Of a DNA stretch of 39,838 nucleotides, positions 8,473 to 15,481 are shown one piece after another (within the stretch, counting starts at the first letter, position 1; every line of letters begins with the position of its first letter). A model generated the notes under the pieces. That model was given only the letters and a program-made list of their open reading frames with translations. It was not told the origin of the DNA and made no database searches. The translations under genes were made by a program, and so were the position numbers. The stretch comes from JBDRCU01 sp043821485 (GTDB lineage Bacteria; Patescibacteriota; Minisyncoccia; 2-02-FULL-40-12; IGHO2-01-FULL-4-A), in NCBI GenBank assembly GCA_043821485.1, contig JBDRCU010000044.1, positions 1 to 39,838 of the forward strand. Direction: 5' to 3'.

Positions 8473-9354
8473 ATGAATATATTTGGGAAAATTAAAAACA
8501 GTATTTATGGTCCGCAGTTCTATAAAGATCTGCAAAACAAATCATTGGGGTTTTCAATCGGCTATTTGTTCAAGCTAGCATTGCTTATTGCCTTAGTGGC
8601 AACAATAATATACTCAATAGTGCTTGTTCCGAAGGTGAGCGATTTTTTGGATAATATCGGAGCAGATATAATTGACTATTATCCAGATGAGTTAGTCATG
8701 GACATCAAAGACGGTAAGGTTTCGGTTAATGTGCCTGAGCCGTATTTCTTAGCATTGCCGGGTGAATTAAGAGGTGAGCTAGATGATACAAATGTAGATC
8801 CTAGTGTAGAAAATCTTTTAGTGATTAATACAAAACAGGAGTTTAGTATAGATCTTTTTGAGAGTTACAATACAGTAGCTCTTCTGGGAGAAGATTATAT
8901 TGCGCATTATGATGATAATAGTCAGATTGCAATTATTTCACTGTCTGATGTACCCGACTTTACATTGGACGCAGACAAAGTTAGTACATGGGCTGGTAAG
9001 ATTGAATCAATTGTAAAGATAGTCCCTATGGTAATTTTGCCGATAGGAGTGTTTCTGGTTTCATTTTTTGTCACATTCATATGGAATCTCATCTATATGT
9101 TCTTCGGTGCAATTGTGATATTGATTTTATTGAAAATCATGGGCAAGCAAACAGGGTACGGTCATTCATATCGGATTGGACTGCACGCACTTACGCTTAA
9201 TGTGATAATTAAACCGATTTCAGAATTAGGTTTTGGATGGGGTTGGTTCTGGCTTGCTTCTACGATATTGATCCTTGTGATGGTAGCTATAAATATGAAA
9301 GGGGGATCTCAAGCGTCTCCAGTACAATCAGAACAAATAGCCACAGGACAATAA
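8473..9354 (+). CDS. DUF1189-like integral membrane protein
   Basis: The 293-aa protein opens with MNIFGKIKNSIYGPQFYKDLQNKS and then a membrane helix (about residues 32-52), an extracytoplasmic region of about 130 aa (residues 55-185), and three or four closely spaced helices in the C-terminal third. This layout and the N-terminal FYKDL..KSLGFS pattern resemble DUF1189 proteins, whose role is unknown. The C-terminus is short and polar (QASPVQSEQIATGQ). A TATAAT at 8455-8460 lies 12 nt before the ATG and there is no Shine-Dalgarno sequence. It forms its own unit, ended by a very long hairpin at 9369-9417. Confidence 0.65.
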   Translation: MNIFGKIKNSIYGPQFYKDLQNKSLGFSIGYLFKLALLIALVATIIYSIVLVPKVSDFLDNIGADIIDYYPDELVMDIKDGKVSVNVPEPYFLALPGELRGELDDTNVDPSVENLLVINTKQEFSIDLFESYNTVALLGEDYIAHYDDNSQIAIISLSDVPDFTLDADKVSTWAGKIESIVKIVPMVILPIGVFLVSFFVTFIWNLIYMFFGAIVILILLKIMGKQTGYGHSYRIGLHALTLNVIIKPISELGFGWGWFWLASTILILVMVAINMKGGSQASPVQSEQIATGQ

Positions 9355-9368
9355 ATGTGAAGGAAAAT

Positions 9369-9417
9369 AGGTCTTAAAATCAAAAGAGCCTTTACGGCTC
9401 TTTTGATTTTAAGACCT
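9369..9417. terminator. 22-bp perfect hairpin, likely terminator
   Basis: Arms 9369-9390 and 9396-9417 are perfectly complementary, with the loop TTTAC. No separate U-tract follows, but the 3' arm itself contains two TTTT runs. It follows the DUF1189-like gene and precedes the small gene at 9476. Confidence 0.7.
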
Positions 9418-9475
9418 TGTGTTTTAGAATTTCATGATTTATGGTTATAGAATCTAAGAAGAAGGGAGAGTAAAG

Positions 9476-9766
9476 ATGGCAAAGAAAGCAGAGATTAGCC
9501 GATTGGGCGCGGCAATCCTCTGTCGCGTCTGGCTCTCACGTGAGCCCGTGGTCCTAGATGAATTGTTTGAAGAGGTTAGAGGGCCCGGATGTTCTCTTTC
9601 GGACTTCAAAGAGGCCGTGACTTCACTTGGCCGTGACGGGTCTCTGCATATCTTCAAAGACTCCGATCGGGAATCTAGAGTAACTCTTGGAGATACAGTG
9701 GGTGTATCCATGAGAAGAAGAGGAATGCGATCTGTAAATGTGACTCATGTCTATGGTGTCTGCTAG
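9476..9766 (+). CDS. Small GC-rich orphan gene, function unknown
   Basis: I do not recognise this 96-aa protein. It is soluble and charged; residues 1-75 could form a small helical or winged-helix-like fold (IGAAILCRVW-like helix, then LSDFKEAVTSLGRDGSLHIF), but no motif is diagnostic. It stands out from its neighbours: codons are visibly G+C-rich (CTC, GTC, CGC, GCC), and a good Shine-Dalgarno sequence (AAGGGAGAG) precedes the ATG, unlike most genes here. It is boxed in by a 22-bp hairpin upstream and a 10-bp GC-only stem downstream, and is followed by a tRNA-Ala gene. Base composition and its own signals suggest acquisition by transfer, possibly next to the tRNA gene. Confidence 0.65.
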   Translation: MAKKAEISRLGAAILCRVWLSREPVVLDELFEEVRGPGCSLSDFKEAVTSLGRDGSLHIFKDSDRESRVTLGDTVGVSMRRRGMRSVNVTHVYGVC

Positions 9767-9785
9767 TACGTCCAGAGGTTCTTCT

Positions 9786-9810
9786 GCCCCGCCGGGTTAA
9801 CCGGCGGGGC
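9786..9810. terminator. GC-rich hairpin after the 9476 gene
   Basis: A 10-bp all-GC stem (9786-9795 with 9801-9810) has the loop GTTAA; the whole 25 nt is nearly palindromic. No U-tract follows, so it may act as a weak terminator or as a processing or recombination site. It lies 23 nt before tRNA-Ala. Confidence 0.55.
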
Positions 9811-9833
9811 GAAAGCGTTTATAATGGTATTAA

Positions 9834-9906
9834 GGGCTGTTAGCTCAGTTGGTAGAGCGCGTCGTTCGCATCGACGAGGTCGCCGGTTCGATTCCGGCAC
9901 AGTCCA
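9834..9906 (+). tRNA. tRNA-Ala (anticodon CGC)
   Basis: Cloverleaf with acceptor GGGCTGT/ACAGTCC including the alanine identity pair G3-U70, anticodon loop TTCGCAT (anticodon CGC, reading GCG), T loop TTCGATT and discriminator A. CCA is not encoded. Confidence 0.94.
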
Positions 9907-9979
9907 CCTGATATAATGGGAGCCTTTGTTATAATAGAAAATTTGGACGCCCTGTCGTTAAGTGCAGATATATTTTCTT

Positions 9980-10004
9980 AACCAAAGTTTTCCATACGTC
10001 CTGA
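9980..10004 (+). repeat. Direct repeat copy 1, upstream of MntA/HepT
   Basis: This 25-nt element matches the copy at 10653-10677 at 22 of 25 positions (AACCAAAGTTTT..ATACGTCC.GA). The two copies bracket the toxin-antitoxin pair. This copy overlaps the -35 position of the mntA promoter, so it could be an operator as well as an insertion scar. Confidence 0.6.
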
Positions 10005-10008
10005 TTTA

Positions 10009-10017
10009 TGATATAGT
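10009..10017 (+). promoter_or_regulatory. Extended -10 promoter of mntA-hepT
   Basis: TGATATAGT fits an extended -10, with the TATAGT hexamer at 10012-10017. It ends 6 nt before the ATG at 10024, so transcription would start at or within a base or two of the start codon. Confidence 0.55.
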
Positions 10018-10023
10018 GGCTTT

Positions 10024-10308
10024 ATGAAAATGGATGTAAATTTAATTAGACCAATTTTTGACCGCTATGGCGTAGAATATGCTGGTTTATTCGGCTCATT
10101 CGCGAGAGGAGAAGAACATGAGACTAGCGATATTGATATAGTGGTTCGATTAAAAAAACCTATAGGTCTATTTTCACTTGCGAAATTACAACAAGAATTA
10201 TCTACAACTCTTGAACGTAAAGTGGACTTAGTGACTGAAGGCGGATTAAGTCCGTATCTTCGTCAATCAATAGCTAATCAGATTCAACCCATATATGGAT
10301 CGCGATAA
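10024..10308 (+). CDS. mntA: MntA-type antitoxin, minimal nucleotidyltransferase
   Basis: This 94-aa protein is a minimal nucleotidyltransferase. It has the signature GSFARGEEHETSDIDIVV, which satisfies the GS-x10-DxD active-site pattern (G and S near residues 23-24; the two aspartates near 36 and 38). In studied MntA/HepT pairs the antitoxin inactivates HepT by transferring AMP to a tyrosine in the toxin's active-site motif. Here that tyrosine is present in the partner. The start is the ATG at 10024, just after a -10 element, with no leader room for a Shine-Dalgarno sequence. It overlaps hepT by 14 nt, which indicates translational coupling. The pair is bracketed by imperfect 25-nt direct repeats. 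Confidence 0.92.
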   Translation: MKMDVNLIRPIFDRYGVEYAGLFGSFARGEEHETSDIDIVVRLKKPIGLFSLAKLQQELSTTLERKVDLVTEGGLSPYLRQSIANQIQPIYGSR

Positions 10309-10618
10309 TCTACTCATCAATCATATAAGAGATGCCATTACGGCTATAGAAAGCCATACCAAAGGCATTTCTCAAGATGAATTCTTCTCGAATAAACTTG
10401 TACAGGATGGCGTTATTCGACAAATTTTAGTTGTAGGTGAAGCAACGAATCATCTTTCAGAATCTTTTAAAGAAAAGCATTTTCAGATTCCTTGGTTCGC
10501 CATAACTGGAATGCGGAACCAGCTCGTGCATGGTTATTTTCAGGTAGATATCAAGGAAGTCTGGAAAACAGTTACAGAAGATATTCCAATGCTTAAAACT
10601 GAGATTGAGAAATTATAA
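10295..10618 (+). CDS. hepT: HepT-type toxin, HEPN ribonuclease (DUF86)
   Basis: This 107-aa helical protein is a HEPN-domain RNase toxin. The catalytic motif RNQLVHGY (about residues 80-87) fits R-x4-H-x-Y, in which Arg and His cut RNA and the Tyr is the known site of AMP addition by MntA. The segment ILVVGEATNHLSE is the usual second helix region of DUF86. The ATG at 10295 lies inside the end of mntA, which gives tight coupling. Such pairs act in stress or phage defence in other bacteria; no defence genes are adjacent here, so the role stays open. Length is normal for the family. Confidence 0.92.
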   Translation: MDRDNLLINHIRDAITAIESHTKGISQDEFFSNKLVQDGVIRQILVVGEATNHLSESFKEKHFQIPWFAITGMRNQLVHGYFQVDIKEVWKTVTEDIPMLKTEIEKL

Positions 10619-10652
10619 GATTTTCTTTTGTATAATAGCGGTACAATCTTCC

Positions 10653-10677
10653 AACCAAAGTTTTTAATACGTCCCGA
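10653..10677 (+). repeat. Direct repeat copy 2, downstream of MntA/HepT
   Basis: This is the second copy of the 25-nt element at 9980-10004 (22 of 25 identical, same orientation, start-to-start distance 673 nt). A TATAAT (10630-10635) lies about 18 nt upstream. It sits 77 nt before the Gmad2-like gene. Confidence 0.6.
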
Positions 10678-10754
10678 CATGGTTCACCAAGTATATTTGC
10701 ATCATGCTCTATCAGGTGCTAATTTGTATACACTATAAATAACCTATTTTTACC

Positions 10755-11228
10755 ATGCAAAAAGTCATAATTGTTATTCTTGTTCTTATTATAATCTTGT
10801 TTGTTATAGGCTGGTCTCCTTCGGATATTCTTGAGGAAATCATGGGAAGTACTTTACAGGATGAAGTGGATGATACTGAAGATGATATTGGTGATGGAAT
10901 CCAAGAAGATCTAGTAATAATTGATAGTCCAGAAGAAGATGAAATCATTTCAAGTCCGCTGGAAATAACTGGTGAGGCAGTGGGTAATTGGTTTTTTGAA
11001 GCGTCATTTCCTATTGTTTTAGTTAATTGGGACGGACTGATAATAGGAGAAGGCCTCGCAACAGCGCAGGACGATTGGATGACAGAAGACTATGTGCCGT
11101 TTACAGCAACTATTGAATTCGAAGTTCCGGAATTCGGTGACAATGGAACTTTAATATTCCAAAAAGATAATCCATCCGGTTTGCCCGAGAATGATGACGC
11201 AGTAGAGATGTCAGTTATGTTCAGATAG
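10755..11228 (+). CDS. Membrane-anchored Gmad2-like domain protein
   Basis: The 157-aa product has an N-terminal hydrophobic segment (residues 3-20, no lipobox cysteine) and then an acidic linker rich in Asp and Glu. The rest is a beta-rich domain beginning IIDSPEEDEIISSPLEITGEA, with the NWFFEASFPIVLVN core and a final EMSVMF strand. That pattern fits the Gmad2 immunoglobulin-like domain first described in spore-germination proteins and common in Patescibacteria as an exported single domain. It should sit on the outer face of the membrane. It lies 32 nt before the CapA-family gene, in the same direction; that gene has its own -10, so co-transcription is optional. The specific role is unknown. 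Confidence 0.75.
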   Translation: MQKVIIVILVLIIILFVIGWSPSDILEEIMGSTLQDEVDDTEDDIGDGIQEDLVIIDSPEEDEIISSPLEITGEAVGNWFFEASFPIVLVNWDGLIIGEGLATAQDDWMTEDYVPFTATIEFEVPEFGDNGTLIFQKDNPSGLPENDDAVEMSVMFR

Positions 11229-11248
11229 GAACTCAGAGGCAACAATAG

Positions 11249-11254
11249 TATAAT
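11249..11254 (+). promoter_or_regulatory. -10 element (TATAAT) of the CapA-family gene
   Basis: A consensus TATAAT ends 6 nt before the ATG at 11261, which implies a leaderless or near-leaderless transcript. No good -35 is seen. Confidence 0.5.
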
Positions 11255-11260
11255 TCTATT

Positions 11261-12298
11261 ATGCGTGTTTTTGGTATTTGTGTATTAATAATTTTAGCAA
11301 TAATTATTGTTTGGTTTTTTGTTTTTAATGATAGTCCGGACATCATTATTGAGAATACTGATGCAATTGATGTTATTATCCCAGATGATACAGATAAGAA
11401 TGCTATTACAGTGCTTGCAGTGGGCGATATGATGTTAGGCCGTTATGTTGAGACCTTGATGAATGAGCATGGCATGTTTTATCCTTTTGAAGATATTGGT
11501 TCTGTATTTTTAAATTTTGATATTGTATTTGGAAATTTAGAAGGGCCAATAACCTTTGCCCATGAACAAACTCCAAACAATTCAACAAAGTTTTCTTTTC
11601 AGCCTGATATTGCGCCTTTATTGAGTAATAATCATTTTAATTTAGTTACTCTTGCTAACAATCATACAGATGATCAGGGAGAGGAAGCATATGATAATAC
11701 AGTTTTTTTACTTGAAGACAATAACATTGAATCATTTGGCCATGCATCAGATATAGGGGATATATCAATGACAAAAAAGATAATTAAGGGTCGGGAAATT
11801 ACATTCATTGGTTTCAATGCTACTTATCCGATATTTGACGAAGAGGAGGCTATAGATGTCGTAGAGACGCAAGCTTCTGGTTCGGAGTCGTTTGTGGCTG
11901 TTAATATGCATTGGGGTAATGAATATACTAAGTTTTCAAGTTCAAAACAGCGTAATCTGGCGCATAAATTAATTGATGCAGGCGCGGATGTAATAATCGG
12001 CCATCATCCGCATGTTGTTCAAGAGATCGAGATATATGAGGGTAAGCCGATTTTTTATTCATTAGGAAATTTCATATTTGATCAGTATTTTTCAAATGAT
12101 GTCCAGCAAGGACTCATGGTTGCCATGAGTATTGATGATATACGTGTTGAATATTTTTTGGTTCCAATCAAAAGTATACAAAGTCAGCCAAGACTTATAG
12201 ATGGTGATGAGAGAGAAGCATTTTTGCGAGGATTAGCTGTTCGAAGTGATAATGACTTGGCAGAAAGCATTAAGAATGGGAAAATAGTAATAGAATGA
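11261..12298 (+). CDS. CapA-family metallophosphatase-like protein
   Basis: This 345-aa protein has an N-terminal membrane anchor (residues 1-22) and a CapA (poly-gamma-glutamate synthesis-type) domain from about residue 47 to 300. Metal-binding and core motifs are visible: AVGDMMLGR, NLEGPIT, TLANNHTDDQG, VNMHWGNEY, GHHPHVVQ and YSLGNFIFDQ. The family is related to calcineurin-like phosphoesterases; its founding members help make or anchor capsular polyglutamate, but most homologues are of unproven function. The other capB/capC genes are not present here, so capsule synthesis should not be assumed. The active site faces the outside. Its TGA stop overlaps the ATG of the next gene (ATGA), so the two are translationally coupled. 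Confidence 0.88.
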   Translation: MRVFGICVLIILAIIIVWFFVFNDSPDIIIENTDAIDVIIPDDTDKNAITVLAVGDMMLGRYVETLMNEHGMFYPFEDIGSVFLNFDIVFGNLEGPITFAHEQTPNNSTKFSFQPDIAPLLSNNHFNLVTLANNHTDDQGEEAYDNTVFLLEDNNIESFGHASDIGDISMTKKIIKGREITFIGFNATYPIFDEEEAIDVVETQASGSESFVAVNMHWGNEYTKFSSSKQRNLAHKLIDAGADVIIGHHPHVVQEIEIYEGKPIFYSLGNFIFDQYFSNDVQQGLMVAMSIDDIRVEYFLVPIKSIQSQPRLIDGDEREAFLRGLAVRSDNDLAESIKNGKIVIE

Positions 12299-13005
12299 AA
12301 AATAAAGGACCAAATAAAATAGGATTGATTGCGCTTATAGTAGCAAACCTTATTCCATTGATAGGTGTTATTTATCTTGATTGGAATATTTTTATGATTT
12401 TACTGCTTTATTGGATAGAGAGTATCGTTGTTGGGATATACAATATACCGAAGATCTTAATAGCCGAAGGATCGATGGTTTACTGGACTACTGAATTAAA
12501 AAAAGTGAAAGGCAAGACCGTTGTAAAGAAAAACATTAAGGTTTACGATCCCTCTCCTTCAAAGCGTGATAAAAGATTTTACGCTGGATTTTTTGTGATT
12601 CATTTTATGGGTTTTATGGCAATGTTAGGAGTAGGAATTTTCGGATATTTTAGAGGATCTATAGATAATATATCGAGTATATTCATTGCCGTGGCAGCCT
12701 TATTCGGAAGCCATGGAATTTCATTTCTTTTAAATTACATTGGAGCAGGGGAGTATAAAAATCGGGATCCGTATTTGCAGATGTTTGCTCCGTATAAAAG
12801 ACTTCTAGTGATGTTAGCTGTTATAGCTGTGACTGGCTTAATTCTTAAATCAAGAGTTGAATCAGAGGATATCCTAATCTGGGGTTTGATACTCCTTGTT
12901 TCGTTAAAAATTATTGCAGATATATTTTCCCATTATTGGGAACATTGGGTTTGGACAAAAAGACCAGATACAAAGAATCTTAAGAAAAGGGGTAGGATAA
13001 TTTGA
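12295..13005 (+). CDS. DUF6498-like integral membrane protein
   Basis: The 236-aa product has about six hydrophobic helices. The second contains MILLLYWIESIVVGIYNIPKIL, the conserved YW-E signature of DUF6498 proteins, and a late SHGISFLLNYIGAGEY segment also fits the family. A charged loop of about 40 aa (residues 63-100) lies between helices 2 and 3. No biochemical role is known for the family. The start overlaps the capA-family stop by 4 nt. The C-terminus is basic (KRPDTKNLKKRGRII), so it probably faces the cytoplasm. Confidence 0.7.
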   Translation: MKNKGPNKIGLIALIVANLIPLIGVIYLDWNIFMILLLYWIESIVVGIYNIPKILIAEGSMVYWTTELKKVKGKTVVKKNIKVYDPSPSKRDKRFYAGFFVIHFMGFMAMLGVGIFGYFRGSIDNISSIFIAVAALFGSHGISFLLNYIGAGEYKNRDPYLQMFAPYKRLLVMLAVIAVTGLILKSRVESEDILIWGLILLVSLKIIADIFSHYWEHWVWTKRPDTKNLKKRGRII

Positions 13006-13030
13006 GAATAGGAATGTATTAGGGTAGACT
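13002..13030 (+). promoter_or_regulatory. rmuC promoter
   Basis: TTGAGA (13002-13007), a 17-nt spacer and TAGACT (13025-13030) lie just before the gene. Only 7 nt separate the -10 from the ATG at 13038, so the mRNA would be leaderless. Confidence 0.6.
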
Positions 13031-13037
13031 GGAATTC

Positions 13038-14090
13038 ATGGACCCATATTTAATGCTTGTACTCGGACTTGTTGCAGGGGCAATTATTGTCTTTGTTTTT
13101 GTGCGTTCTTCAAAGAAGAAGGATGATTTGGACACAGCTGTAATCAGCCAGCGTCTTGATGGATTAAACAATTCGGTAAATCAGGCTCTTCGGGATACTA
13201 TGAAGATGGTTAGCGCCCAGCTTAAAGATACCCGCGAATCAAGCGAGCGAGCCACGCATAATGTACATAAACAGGTTGAAGGGTTTACAGCAGGACTTAC
13301 AAAGCTCACAGAAGGTGTTGCAGCTGTTCGGGATTCAGTTAAGGATGTTTCTTCTTTTCAGGATATATTTAAATCCCCTAAGTTACGCGGAATGTGGGGA
13401 GAGGCTTCACTTGAAGCATCGCTTGAACAATATTTTGCGAGGGAGGGATATAGCATACAGTATTATTTTAAATCAGGCGAAGCAGTGGATGCAGTGATTC
13501 GTTTGCCAAATGATCTATTGCTTCCAGTGGACTCCAAATTTAATTGGGAAAATTTTGAAAAAATGGTTAATGAGGAAGCCGAGATAGACAGAGAGCGTTA
13601 TCGCAAGATATTTTTTTCTGATGTAAAAAAGAAAGTTGATGAAATTGCAGGGAAATATATTTTGCCTTCTGAAGGAACAACTGATTTGGCATTAATGTTT
13701 ATTCCTGCGGAAACAGTTTATTACGAAATTATCCATAATATTAAAGAAATGGATATTCCAGATTATGCACGAAAGAAAAAAGTGTTTCTGGTTTCGCCGA
13801 ATACTTTCGGTATGTCAGTATCAGCTATCAGACATTGGCTGAAGGATATTCAATTTAGCAAACAGACCAAAGATATTATGAAGCGTTTGGAGCGCATTGT
13901 AATTGATTCCAATAAGCTTGCAGATAGCTTTCGTAAGCTGGGCAAGCATTTGTCTGATACTCGAAGTGCTTACGATGACTCAGAAAAGCGTTTGGAGTTA
14001 ATGACAGATAGAGTACAAAATGTAGTTGAGACTGGAGAGGTAGAAAGAGCAGAGCAATTGGTTGCAGTTGACAGAGAAGAGAAAAGTTGA
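13038..14090 (+). CDS. rmuC: DNA recombination protein RmuC
   Basis: This 350-aa protein has an N-terminal membrane helix (residues 4-23), a coiled-coil region (about 35-105), and the RmuC nuclease-like core (about 110-300). The core is marked by SPKLRGMWGEASLEASLEQ, AVIRLPNDLLLPVDSKF and LALMFIPAETVYYEII. In E. coli RmuC limits inversions at short inverted repeats; the fold belongs to the restriction-endonuclease superfamily, with the catalytic D and K in the DSKF segment. Length is a little shorter than in E. coli. It has its own promoter and is the last housekeeping gene before the DGR. No functional link with the DGR is established. Confidence 0.92.
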   Translation: MDPYLMLVLGLVAGAIIVFVFVRSSKKKDDLDTAVISQRLDGLNNSVNQALRDTMKMVSAQLKDTRESSERATHNVHKQVEGFTAGLTKLTEGVAAVRDSVKDVSSFQDIFKSPKLRGMWGEASLEASLEQYFAREGYSIQYYFKSGEAVDAVIRLPNDLLLPVDSKFNWENFEKMVNEEAEIDRERYRKIFFSDVKKKVDEIAGKYILPSEGTTDLALMFIPAETVYYEIIHNIKEMDIPDYARKKKVFLVSPNTFGMSVSAIRHWLKDIQFSKQTKDIMKRLERIVIDSNKLADSFRKLGKHLSDTRSAYDDSEKRLELMTDRVQNVVETGEVERAEQLVAVDREEKS

Positions 14091-14228
14091 TATAGTTTTT
14101 GAATTCACGTTGAGCTTGCAGAGGCAATACATGGGGTATCGCTGAAACTGGCTCGAACAGTATAGATGCGATAAAGCGTTGATTTGAATATCGGCGTGGA
14201 GTTGCATCTGTCAACAGGAGTTAAAGAA

Positions 14229-15053
14229 ATGAAAGACTCGTCTTTCAGTGAAGTGGTGTATCCTACAGTCGTAAGCCTTTCCGATGCTGGGTGTGACAAT
14301 GATCTTGCAAAGAGGATTCGGCAAGAACCGGATCGCGCTGTCCAAGCCATGAGACGAGAGTTCTCAGGTGGACATGAGGCTCAACCCTTGGTCGTGCAAC
14401 AGCCGTTGATTCTTTCCGGCTTCACTCGCACCACCTTCGACCTTGAGGCGTTGCTTCAGGATTGGACGGAGTACTACAACGAGCGCTGGGGCATCAAGGG
14501 GTTTAATCCATGCCTGAGACAGTTTCAGGTTCCGGACGGACTCGCTCCTGACTTCAGCTGGGGAGTAGTGCTTCCTACGAAGGATGTAGGTATCACTGCC
14601 CAGCGCGTGTACAACAAGCTGGGCGAGGACTTCAGGATGTACAAGTGGTTCAATGAGTCTCTTGAGGATGTCCTTGACCCAGAGAAAGAGGCGCGTCCTT
14701 TGGGCGATCAGCCACAGATCATTTTGTGCAGGAATCTCATTGAGGCAGACCACCAGCATAAGAATCAATCGGCTAATAAGATCACAGAGGCAAACATCAA
14801 CGCTATGGGTCTGCTAGAACGTCTACTTCTGGAAGACTTCGTGGTGGTCTTCCAGAAATGGGCAGAACACTTGGACGTTGTCAATGTGACGCTTTGCGCC
14901 GGCTCGCGCGATCACCATGGCAGCGTTCCGAGCGTGGTCTGGCTTCCTGATGATCGCGGGATCTACGTCGGTTGGTGTCGCCCCGGCGATCGCCACGACG
15001 GCTTGCGTGTCCGTGAGGTGGTTCCTCTGCAGCTTCTGCAAGAAGCTGCATAA
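14229..15053 (+). CDS. DGR target protein with variable C-terminal domain
   Basis: The 274-aa protein is the target of the diversity-generating retroelement. Residues 225-265 are coded by the variable repeat and look like the end of a C-type-lectin/FGE-type fold (VPSVVWLPDD..IYVGW...GLRVREVV). Fifteen residues differ from what the template would encode, twelve of them at template Asn (AAY) codons. The N-terminal 200 residues match no domain I know. There is no signal peptide or membrane helix, so the protein is probably cytoplasmic or exported by another route. An in-frame TTG at 14184 would add 15 residues, but the ATG at 14229 has a good Shine-Dalgarno sequence (AGGAG at 14216-14220, 8 nt away) and is preferred. 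Codon use is visibly GC-rich compared with the neighbouring rmuC and RT genes, which suggests a different origin. Confidence 0.88.
   Translation: MKDSSFSEVVYPTVVSLSDAGCDNDLAKRIRQEPDRAVQAMRREFSGGHEAQPLVVQQPLILSGFTRTTFDLEALLQDWTEYYNERWGIKGFNPCLRQFQVPDGLAPDFSWGVVLPTKDVGITAQRVYNKLGEDFRMYKWFNESLEDVLDPEKEARPLGDQPQIILCRNLIEADHQHKNQSANKITEANINAMGLLERLLLEDFVVVFQKWAEHLDVVNVTLCAGSRDHHGSVPSVVWLPDDRGIYVGWCRPGDRHDGLRVREVVPLQLLQEAA
14900..15022 (+). repeat. DGR variable repeat (VR)
   Basis: This 123-nt segment at the 3' end of the target gene aligns without gaps to the template repeat at 15324-15446 (offset 424). There are 22 differences, and every one is at a template adenine: 16 A-to-G, 4 A-to-C and 2 A-to-T. 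The final 15-20 nt before the end are nearly invariant and GC-rich, as expected for the initiation-of-mutagenic-homing region. Confidence 0.97.
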
Positions 15054-15081
15054 CACTTGTTTTTTGTTCTTCGAACCCTTT

Positions 15082-15101
15082 GGGGCCGGCTTGCCGGTCC
15101 C
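15082..15101 (+). promoter_or_regulatory. Hairpin/cruciform downstream of VR
   Basis: An 8-bp GC-rich inverted repeat (15082-15089 with 15094-15101, one G-T pair) with a 4-nt loop lies 59 nt after the VR. In the Bordetella phage DGR an inverted repeat of similar size and place is needed for target recognition. It could alternatively be the terminator of the target gene, as T-rich sequence follows. Confidence 0.6.
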
Positions 15102-15138
15102 TTTAATTTGGCGTATGCTCATCTCTATCGCCATATTG

Positions 15139-15147
15139 TGATATAAT
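15139..15147 (+). promoter_or_regulatory. Extended -10 promoter for the template RNA
   Basis: TGATATAAT is a consensus extended -10 placed 176 nt before the TR, with no reading frame after it. It would start an RNA near 15154 that contains the TR. The leader has possible stems 15203-15208/15247-15252 and 15280-15285/15299-15304. Confidence 0.5.
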
Positions 15148-15323
15148 TTAATAAGCTAATATAACCGGTCTCAATTCTAGATAGCGGTTTGCTAAATACA
15201 GGGGAACTACGTGTCTGATTTTGGTGAGATTAAGGTCTCCTAAAGAAGTTCCGGTAAGCGTCGGTTAACACAGACTGTTCTGTATTGGACTGTCGGTGAT
15301 ACAGATGGAATCAGGCAATAAAG

Positions 15324-15446
15324 CGGCTCGCGCAATCACAATGGCAACGTTCCGAACGTGAACTGGAATCCTGATAATCGCAAGATCTACGTCAATTGGT
15401 ATAACCCCGGCAATCACAACGACAACTTGCGTGTCCGTGAGGTAGT
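15324..15446 (+). repeat. DGR template repeat (TR)
   Basis: This non-coding 123-nt repeat is the invariant donor for the VR. It holds 35 adenines, many in AAT/AAC units in the target's reading frame, so Asn codons are placed for mutation; 22 of the 35 differ in the present VR. It lies between the target and the RT gene, on the same strand as both. Confidence 0.96.
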
Positions 15447-15450
15447 CTCA

Positions 15451-15481
15451 GGCAGAGAGGTTCATTAAGAGCTTCTCTGCC
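15451..15481. other. Hairpin just after TR
   Basis: An 8-bp stem (15451-15458 with 15474-15481) starts 5 nt after the TR and covers the stop codon of the antisense avd gene. It could define the end of the template region, end the avd transcript, or be a structural element of the DGR RNA. Confidence 0.45.

Noticed and set aside
14184..14228. TTG start giving a 289-aa target protein
   Set aside because: It has no ribosome-binding site, whereas the ATG at 14229 has AGGAG 8 nt upstream.
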